Shown here: positions 56,204 through 64,000 of the stretch, piece after piece
Layout of the letters: every line of letters starts with the position of its first letter
How positions within the stretch are numbered: position 1 is the stretch's first letter
Origin: Nelumbo lutea
Lineage: Eukaryota > Streptophyta > Magnoliopsida > Proteales > Nelumbonaceae
Length of the DNA stretch: 64,000 bases
Assembly: GCA_022828595.1 (NCBI GenBank)
Contig: JAKGHH010000003.1
Location: 21,514,934-21,578,933 of the forward strand
Reading direction: 5' to 3'
The notes under the pieces: model-generated
Databases searched by the model: none
Seen by the model: the letters and a program-made list of their open reading frames with translations, nothing else
Told to the model about the DNA's origin: nothing
Program-made: the position numbers and the translations under genes

Positions 56204-56519
56204 CTCACCATCGTTGCCAGAGTTAATGAATTGGTGAACGTTCGCCGCCTCACTGTGGAGTGTGGAGGTTGGAGAAGAAGGGTTCGACTAGAAAAAGAAG
56301 AGGGAAAGGCAAAGAGATAATAAAAAGATGGGGCTATTCGATTAGGGTTTTTTAGGTCAGGTCGGGCTGGGGCTATTTTGACAAAACCCGAGCCCAGCTT
56401 GAATTTATTGCGGGCTGGGCTTTTTGGCCCGAGTTTAAGCCCACAGGCCTATAACCATGTTCAAGCCCATTCAAGGGCCGGGCCGACCCGTTGGGCCACT
56501 CGACCCGTGAATAGGTCTA
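56001..56519. mobile_element. hAT-type MITE containing an AG microsatellite
   Basis: The left TAGACTTATTCATGGGC and the right end (inverted TAGACCTATTCACGGG) form terminal inverted repeats. The flanking 8-mers GTTATATC (55993-56000) and GTTATAGC (56520-56527) differ at one base. Same family as 58862-59352. Confidence 0.85.
56134..56200. repeat. AG microsatellite, about 33 units
   Basis: An uninterrupted AG dinucleotide run of about 67 bp inside the hAT MITE. The minus-strand frame across it (56253-55924) is an artefact of the repeat. Confidence 0.95.
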
Positions 56520-57637
56520 GTTATAGCCCATGCCCAGGTTTGGCTTGACCCTTGATTCGAACCCATGCCTAAAAATATAAACTAGGCATGGGTTTGTTGG
56601 GCCTAGGCCAGACTTTGGGCCTATAGCATCAAACATTGGAACTTTTAAATTATAATACTTGCATGTGGGCCCAAGCTAGGCTGGGCTTGGTTTGACTTTA
56701 AGCCCATGACACAAAAAATAGGGTATGTGTGCTATTTATATTTCTAGGCTTGCCTTATCTTGTCTATCTTTTTTATAGAGGATGGCAAGGCCTCCATTCT
56801 CGTTTCTAAGAAATAAAGGCCTTACTTAGGACGAGTTGAATAGTGAGTATTGTCATAAGAAGGAAGGCCATGTTTAAGAGGAGAGCTCTTATACATGAGT
56901 TTATTCATGTGTCAATTGATGAATATGTATATTATTCCTTATATTTTTTATATATTTTATATCAAATATTTAACTTATAATAAAATAAAATTTATATAAC
57001 ACATATGGTATATATAATATTAAGTGTATATTATTTATTATATATAATGTATAGAATAACATTTTATAATATAAAAATACTATATAAAATTATATTATAT
57101 TATTAAATATGTAATATATTTATGGATCGGGTTGGGCTGGGTGGGCCAAGAATGACCATCCTTAGTGCTATGGGGAGAGTGTCACTTTACTATATACAAT
57201 CAAAAGCTGCAGATAACCCCCTTGAACTTTTTATAAATTTATTGAAAAAGTTCTGTTAGGAAAATGGATGGAAAATGATCATACGTGCATTAAATTTTCA
57301 AAAAGCCCAACTTACCTTTCTAGACGTAGTTGGTGTTTAATTTGACATTTCAAGAGGAGAAATGGGCCTATTTTATTTTCTACTCTACTGTAGGTTTGGC
57401 AGTGCGAGGTTTTTGTTCGAAAGAAACCCAAGGTTCTTTTGTTTTGTTAGGGTTGGCAATCACCATATGCCACACATGTAAAATAAACAGTTTAAATTAG
57501 GCCATTAATGCCGTTTAACTTGTCAAAATTCGATCCATTTACAACTTTTGATAGTTTAGGTGGTAAAGTGACACCCCACATAGTAGGGGGTAGGGGGTGG
57601 TTTGGAGTTTTCCATATAAAAATTTATTAAAGTACTG

Positions 57638-57769
57638 TGACTATGTTTGGTTTGAAGGAAAAGGTAGGGAAAGGAAGGAAAACCAATACAAGGTTTGTAA
57701 AGGTTTCTCTACCTTTCCCTTCCTTTTTCCTTTCTTTCCCTACATTTTACTTCAAACCAAACATAGGCC
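57638..57769. repeat. short near-perfect foldback (MITE-like)
   Basis: CTATGTTTGGTTTGAAGGAA with AAGGTAGGGAAAGGAAGGAA at the left is mirrored by TTCCTTTCTTTCCCTAC and CTTCAAACCAAACATAG at the right. Arms are about 50 bp with few mismatches. Confidence 0.82.
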
Positions 57770-58861
57770 TAAGTGTTAGGACTTAAGAGGTATAATTATG
57801 AGGGTGTTTGGTTCGGTTTACGTTTATTCTATAAATGTTTTGTACTTGTGTGATTGCAAAATCGAGAAACACATTTAATGAGGGCATTTATGACACATAG
57901 GCGCCATTAGGGCACCACATCATCAAAATGCCTTCTTGAAACGGGAGAGGTGCACAGAAACCGAAATTTGCTTTTACAAACTTTGATACACATAAATACA
58001 ATTAATGAGGCATTTGCTGATGGGGCACTTATGTAGCATTGTCAATAAAAGTTTAATATATGGAGCCATGCCAATCTCCAATCAAGAATTGATAGTTGTC
58101 TATCCCATAAATCAAAGACTGAGTTTGAATTACAGTGCTCCTTGTCATACCAAGACTACCCGAGAGTCGGCATTTTTTCTAGGCTTCATTGCCTCGAGTA
58201 TTAGCTGAATGCAATAATTATTCAATGGGTTGTGGAATCAATGGTAATGTCCATTTTGGTCAACGCCAGTGAAAAACATATGGGGCCACAATGAGAAATT
58301 AAAAGGTTGTGGGTTAGATGTATTTTATTATTGGCCTAGAAAGACATTAGTTTCATAGCCCACTAAACAACTATTGCATTTAACTAATCCTAATGCACTT
58401 GGATCTCTTATCTACAAAATATTCTTCCCACGTCTCTAATATCCATAAGATGTGTACTCATATTTTGTATTGGGAATATTAACATCTATCCATAAATGAT
58501 AAGAAAGATATTTTCAATATATATATGTAGTGTCCTATGGGTAGAGATGTGGGAAGGAGATTTGAGATCTATGAATGAGTATTAAAAAAAAGTACGAAAA
58601 CATGGAGAATTTCTATCCACAAGAACGTATTTTTTAATTGTTTTTCCGGAAAAGTATGGACATGCCCATTACAGATTTTTGAATTTCATTGTAGATCTAT
58701 AAACATTCAAGATGTCAAATACCCCAAATCTATACAACAATGCCTGCACTGAATCGGCATCAATTCCTAACTGGCACCTACCCTAACAGTACTTTAAGCC
58801 TAAAAATTCTGACCCTGGGCTGAACCGTCATTCTCTCATTTTTTTTGGTATTTGGTGCCAT

Positions 58862-59352
58862 TAGACCTGTTCATGGGCCGGGTAGCCCGACGGGCTGGCC
58901 CGGCCCACCCAATCTAAGTTAGGCTTGGATAAGATTTCAGGTCTACGAGTTTGGGCTCGGGCCTAAAATATTGGGACTGACTTTTATTTGGGCTGGGCTT
59001 GGGCTTTCCCAAAAAATCCCGACCCGAGCCCAACTTAATAATGTATTATATTAATAAAAATATATTATATATAATAAAAAACATATATATATATATATAT
59101 ATATATAATATTTTCTTCTCTTTTTTCAAATAATAATAAGACTTTTCATTATTTTTTTTAATGTTTTGAGATTTTTAGTAGAAATAAGACACCTTTTAAT
59201 TGAATTAAAAAAAATCTTTATCTTTTCCAAATTTTTAATTGGACTCGAATTCAGACCTGGGATTGAGCTAGGCTCGGACTCAAAACCTAGGCCTAATACA
59301 TTTTCTATTAATTTAAATGCAAAACCCGGCACGGCCCGTGAATAGGTGTGTA
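58862..59352. mobile_element. hAT-type MITE (second copy of the TAGACCTRTTCA family)
   Basis: The left TAGACCTGTTCATGGGC pairs with CCCGTGAATAGGTGTG at the right, slightly decayed at the outermost bases. The flanking 8-mers GGTGCCAT (58854-58861) and AGTGCCAT (59353-59360) match at 7 of 8. There is a TA run at about 59085-59107. Confidence 0.8.
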
Positions 59353-60896
59353 AGTGCCATGCAGCATCGTTATCAATCAACATTTTCCCTAAGGTACTAG
59401 AACAAAACAGCTTAACACACCAACGATTAGACGTTAGTTGTTTGCCTTATTGTTTAACAGAGGCGCGATATCAATGTGATATGCGCAGCTGCTGCCAAAG
59501 AATTAAGACCTCATGATCAGTGATGGTGATTGGTGAACACTTTCAATCAGCATACGTAAAGGCGCCACCAACTTTGAATGGTGACAAAGTAAATGGACCT
59601 AATTAATTAATTACAATTCTACTTCGATTGAGTAAATTAATGCATGTCTGCTGATTGAAATAATTTTTCTTTTTTCGGTATTATGTAACCATCTGATTTG
59701 AACAATCGAAAATTCTGACAAAATCGTAAATATAAACGAAAATGGCAAATTAAATTTTCTGATACAAAAACTCTACCATAACAAAAAGATGCGAATCGGT
59801 AATTGATAAACTCTACCATAAATTTTATGATGGCATGTGATATCTATGTGTAATGTAATTTGGTTTTGGGAGAAGGAAGAGCCCCCCAAATTCCCAATTC
59901 CCAAAGGGTAATGAGTCAATGACCACGTTTGCCGTTTGGAATACTAAAAGTTCAACCATATCAAAAGCTGCCGCAAAATCAAATTCATGAATTTTCTAGG
60001 CTCATACGCTCAATTTTACGGGTAAAGGCGCCACCAAGACTGTATGTAGGAACTAATTGTGGAGTCAAATCAGCTCCCCACAATGTCCCTGGCCTTATGG
60101 GAACGTCTCCTAATGATAATATCAGGAATAATGATGTTATCATCGAGAGATGTTCCTAATACACAACAAGGATGTGCTGTAGGATGTTGTGGGGGGATGA
60201 TTCAGTCTCCTACTTGTGAGTAATAGATTCCGAGGAATGAGATATTATGTATGAATACAGATCATGTTGAAATGTGTTAGAACATTGGAAACATTTTCCC
60301 CATGACTAGTCATTGCGACTTAAATTGGAATTTTCCTCACTCCACATTGCAAACAAAAATCCGGATTGTCGTGACTTGAACAGAAAAGCTTAAGTGCTTA
60401 GTGTGTTTAATGAAGGCCATTTTGGTTTCAACTTTCAAGTAGTGAGATAAAAAACATGCAGGGGCTGTCTAAGGAAATGTGAAATTTATGTTTCATACGA
60501 ATCATAGGGAGTGAACTATTGAATTGAAGACAGTCAACAGTTAAAACCCTAGCTAAAGTGGGAATGACGTGGCAATTATATATGATGCAACAATATCTCC
60601 CATCAAACAGAAATGAAGTATAAATATGGTGTCTTTGTTTTAACGGGAAATGATGTTTCAACCCAAACGCATTGGTTTGGAACAGTATTGGTGCTACCAT
60701 GCATAAACAACCTTAATCACCTGGGCCATTCTTTTGGAATGATAAAAAAAAAAAATCATTAATAATAAGAGAAAAGGTTTGGTTAATTTATTGCTCCTTT
60801 TACAAGTATGAATGTGTCTTTGAAAATTTCTGAACATTTTGTGGCTAAAATAATCCTATTTGTTAATTTGCCCCCATTTGGTTGTGAGGACAAAAT

Positions 60897-61876
60897 TGTT
60901 GGTGCCAACATAAATTTCGTATTAAATTTAGAGCATAAAAATTAATGCAGATAAATTTCGGTGCTTCGACAGTTAAAGAATTGGAGCCTTTCTTCTTTCT
61001 TTCATGATCTTAGTGCAACTCATTTTTTCTCGTCCCAGAGGGAGGGGGGAAACAGTTGGAGATGAACGAAAGTGGTGGTTGAAAGGGGGAAGCCGAATTG
61101 CAAAAAACCCATCCCAACAAGAAAGGCCCCCATCCCCTTTTATAGTGAAAAGTCCACCCAATTCATATCTGAATCAAGCATTTAATTTGGGGGGACCCAT
61201 AAGATTAGCTTTAAATAGCTGTTGGCGAGATTTCCTCCACCAATTTTGGTGTAGTCCACTCAAAATTGATTGGCGAAACTTGCTGAAATGGCTAGTTAGG
61301 AAGAGTTTTAGCCCCCATTCGGTCAAGCTATCCCTCTTCACATCTCATCTTACCTTTTCTATTAAGTTTGATTGTCATTTAATTGGGCACCATTAAATTC
61401 ACAATTCGTGATACATTTCTGGTCTTCATATTGGATTTATCTCCCAACACTTGGGATAAAGCGCCACTTGGCAAAGGGATTGGGCCCATGCATCATTCAG
61501 TGCATTGACCAACCATGACTTCCTTAATTCGTTGACCAATTATGCCTTAGTTGCCTTTTAAATGAGATTCCACATATCCTAATTTAAGATTCAGCCCTTT
61601 ATGGTTCGATGACAGATTTGAATTCAAAAAGAAATTCCTTTTCTTTACATCGAAGGAATTTTCTATTAGGCCCGCCAATGTTTTCTTGGGCTAATTGGGC
61701 TAATATTTTGGGTCCTACCAAGATGCCTTTCATCATTAGTGGGTCCGACATGCCCTCATTTGATTTCACGAGCTGCTGGGTCTCTCCTCTTAGTGGACTC
61801 AATAGGTCATTTTCATTTAATCTCATATTGGGTCTTATTTACTTCACTTCTTGGGCCCAAAATTTATATACCAACA
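60897..61876 (-). mobile_element. 3' LTR of a gag-only LTR retroelement
   Basis: The 980-bp segment starts TGTTGGT and ends ACCAACA, the inverted TG..CA ends expected of an LTR. Element orientation is minus: gag lies on the minus strand at higher coordinates, and the purine-rich AGAGGACATT directly precedes the LTR, as a polypurine tract would. The other LTR would lie beyond the window, so LTR identity cannot be compared. The plus-strand frame 61004-61396 inside it is not a recognisable protein. Confidence 0.6.
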
Positions 61877-62099
61877 AATGTCCTCTAAATTGGTGGTTGT
61901 TATTGTAATTGACAATGCAATCATCGACTTGTAAAATTTACACTCTTGTAGGTTATGAGTAATTTTTTTTTATTTGATTTGACCGTTCACAGTTTATACT
62001 CATGTATCCAAGAGCGAAGCAAATGATTTATTTTGTAACTGCATCTTTTCAGGTTGCCTACGTACCCCTTAGAGAGATCAAGTCATGATGTAGTTCACA

Positions 62100-62860
62100 A
62101 AGTAGTTTACGACTTGGGGCTTTATAGATAGTTTAAGCTCTTATCTAGGAGCATTTAGTGGATAGTTTAGGCTCGTGTCCGAAAGCACAATTTGAGTTAA
62201 TTTGGAAGTTAAATAGTTTATACTCATACTCAGGAGTCTTGTAGACAGTTTATGCTCATATCCAGGAGCATATTCGAGTTACGTTAGAAATTGAATAATT
62301 TATACTCGTACTCAGGAGTCTTGTAGATAGTTTATGCTCATATCCAGGAGCAAACTTTGAATTATTTTGGAAGTTGAATAGTTTATACTCATACTCGGGA
62401 GTCCTATAGATAGTTTATGCTTGTATATGGGAGCAAACTTTGAGTTACTCATACTCATACTCAAGAGTCTTGCAAATAGTTTATGTTCATATCTCGGAGC
62501 ATAGATAATTTAGGTTTATAGGGTCTAAAGTAGTTTATACTCATGCCCTAGAGTCTTATAGGCAGTTTAGTCTCGTATCTAGGAGCAAACCTTGAGTTGT
62601 TTAGGAAGTCAAATAGTTTATACTTATACTCTGGAGTCTCGTAGATAATTTATGCTCATATCTAGGAGTGTATTTGAGTGAGTTTTTTTTTTTTCCTTAA
62701 TAGATGGTTTAGGTTTAGGCTCGTATCTGGGAGTATAGATTGTTTAAACTCATATCCAGGAGGGAATTGAGTGAGTTTCTCTTTCTAATAGATAGTTTAA
62801 GCTCGTATCTAGGAGCATAGATATTTTAGGCTCATATCTATGAGCAAACTTTGACTCATT
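62100..62860 (-). repeat. tandem array of imperfect hairpin units between gag and the 3' LTR
   Basis: About 18 copies of a 16-base unit of the form RCTC-8 bases-GAGY start at 62137, 62171, 62222, 62254, 62304, 62336, 62387, 62419, 62453, 62485, 62539, 62571, 62622, 62654, 62719, 62748, 62801 and 62830. Start-to-start spacing mostly alternates near 32 and 51 bases, giving an 83-bp higher-order period. Units alternate between ACTC..GAGT and GCTC..GAGC, so the first and last bases tend to change together. Several others fit G-T wobble pairs. There is no open frame through the array. Confidence 0.85.
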
Positions 62861-62879
62861 TTCTTTTCGTGTAACATGT

Positions 62880-64000
62880 GACTGTGCACAACTACACATC
62901 ATCTGGAGAAGAATCCCGTTTGTAAGTACTCTTGTAGAGTAATTGGAAATCAAGGGACTTGTTTCAAAACTTCATTAGTTACCACTCGTGGTGGCTGGCC
63001 AACAATGTTCTTGCCTTGTCTTTTTCTTGCTTTTGGGGAGTCTTTGTGATCGAACATTCCTTTTAATTTTCTTTGATTGTCAACAAGGTGGAGTGGATTG
63101 GTGTATCGCATGACGCTCTTGACGTGTAGTGATAGTCCAATCATCTTTTGAGAGTGACGCGGTGGGCTGGGGTAAATGAATTTCCTTGGGACTTAAGGCC
63201 TGTGCTTGTGCTCGATTTAGTATTACCCCCGCGTATAGCCACGATAGAAGGGTCAGTAGGGATTTTGGTTTGATTTAGTGATGCCCCCGGTGTAAGTTCA
63301 TGGATGACGGGACGATGAGGGCATTGAAGAGCTTTAGTCTCAAAGGATCTGAATGCAATAGTTGTCATGTTGATGGTGGCTATGTCCTCACTTGGATGTA
63401 GTTCGATCGCTCCTAACTCGGTCAATTGCATTATCTTATCTTTGAGGACAAAACGTTTCTCAATGGGGTGACTAATTACCTGATGGTGACGATAGTGATT
63501 CGGATGATCAATTTTCCCTTCCTCTTTTAGTCGTTTACTATCAGGAAGCTCTATAAGCTTTTCTGGCTAAAAGGGCATCCAACATTTCTGGGACATCTGA
63601 GTTAGGGAATGGATACACCTCCGCTTCCAATTCCTTAAGAGTGAGTTTTGAATTTTCTTTTTCTTGTTGAGTATTTGATTATATTTCTTTTTTGCTTTTT
63701 TTCTTCCCAATAACCGTGAGAGGGGCTATTGAGGTTGCTAGAACTTGCACCGACCTAGATGATTTTGTCTCATTTTCACCATCTTTCTTTTTCCCTTTGG
63801 AAATCGTCCAAGCGATGTTCTCCAAAGGTAGCCAAGCTAAGTTCCACGTCATGGGTGTAGGTAGCCAATTCCTCAAATGTTCGGGGTTTTATTCCCTTGA
63901 GGAAGTAATTCAAACCCCAATGCATGCCTTGAATACAAGTATCAATAGCTGAAGCTTCTGAGAGCTTGTCTCGACAATTAAGGTAGAGATTTCTCCACCT
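62880..64000 (-). pseudogene. degenerate Ty3/Gypsy-type gag of an LTR retroelement (partial, runs off the window)
   Basis: On the minus strand from the right edge: WRNLYLNCRDKLSEASAID, CIQGMHWGLNYFLKGIKPRT, FEELATYTHDVELSL. This is the capsid-type gag region common in plant Gypsy elements. A frame change follows near 63780. Further down are VYPFPNSDVPEMLDALL and a remnant of the CxxH knuckle region, HYRHHQVISHPIEKRFVLK, in which both expected cysteines are replaced. The next frame (63431-63141) begins MQLTELGAIELHPSED; a last one is 63144-62950. No protease, reverse transcriptase or integrase follows. Confidence 0.75.

Larger units (their letters stand above)
56528..60896. other. intergenic region
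   Basis: No gene can be supported. It contains AT-rich sequence (56900-57120), a short foldback, a MITE and GTGTTTGGT-type repeat fragments (57800-58020). The phrase GTAAAGGCGCCACCAA occurs twice, at about 59557 and 60023. 60160-60890 shows nothing recognisable. Confidence 0.6.

Noticed and set aside
55924..56253. 109-codon frame with a long Leu-Ser run
   Set aside because: Produced by the AG microsatellite in a hAT MITE.
61004..61396. 130-codon plus-strand frame
   Set aside because: Lies inside the LTR, opposite to the element's orientation, with no recognisable domain.
62100..62860. CRISPR-like regular repeats
   Set aside because: The units are diverged, the intervals between them are repeated too, and the array sits in a plant LTR retroelement.

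Overview
The window is nuclear DNA of a flowering plant. The genes have spliceosomal introns with GT..AG borders. The introns and intergenic space are AT-rich and full of L1-type LINEs, hAT, Tourist and Mutator-like MITEs, tRNA-derived SINE remnants and one LTR retroelement. The proteins are closest, from memory, to those of dicots. I cannot name the species; a dicot or magnoliid with long introns fits best. No rRNA, tRNA or CRISPR feature can be supported.

Layout. (1) 173-4535, minus: TAF10, the TFIID/SAGA subunit, six exons, with a 3 kb intron that holds a LINE nested inside an RTE remnant. (2) 4536-5114: a short head-to-head promoter interval. (3) 5115-10885, plus: tryptophan synthase beta chain of the type-2 (TrpB2-like) class, six exons, whose 3.6 kb last intron carries a sense LINE and a hAT MITE. 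(4) 10886-17200: intergenic, mostly AT-rich sequence and MITEs, including a nested Mutator-like element. (5) about 17290-29443, plus: an FLX-like (FLL2-type) coiled-coil protein with a probable 5'UTR intron, a 7.6 kb intron containing a nearly complete antisense LINE, and a last exon coding for Gly-Tyr repeats. (6) 29444-34119: intergenic with MITEs. (7) 34120-46745, plus: a BRCT-RING-PHD protein, eight exons, with LINEs, SINEs and long foldbacks in its introns. (8) 46746-54960: intergenic, repeats only. (9) 54961-55477, minus: a single-exon RING-H2 gene with a one-base frameshift inside the RING. (10) 55478-60896: intergenic with MITEs. (11) 60897-64000: the 3' part of an LTR retroelement on the minus strand, with gag but no pol. 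In the place of pol is a tandem array of about 18 imperfect hairpins whose stems co-vary.

The neighbouring FLX-like and BRCT-RING-PHD genes appear to match the neighbouring Arabidopsis genes At1g67170 and At1g67180 (recalled from memory), which would be conserved microsynteny. The genes are otherwise functionally unrelated: transcription initiation, tryptophan synthesis, floral-repressor or RNA-processing control, and ubiquitin or chromatin functions.

The most unusual item is the hairpin array in the pol-less gag element. After it come the intronic foldbacks, the Gly-Tyr tail of the FLX-like protein and the RING-H2 frameshift. Every exon border was placed by reading splice signals and family similarity by eye, not by transcript evidence.
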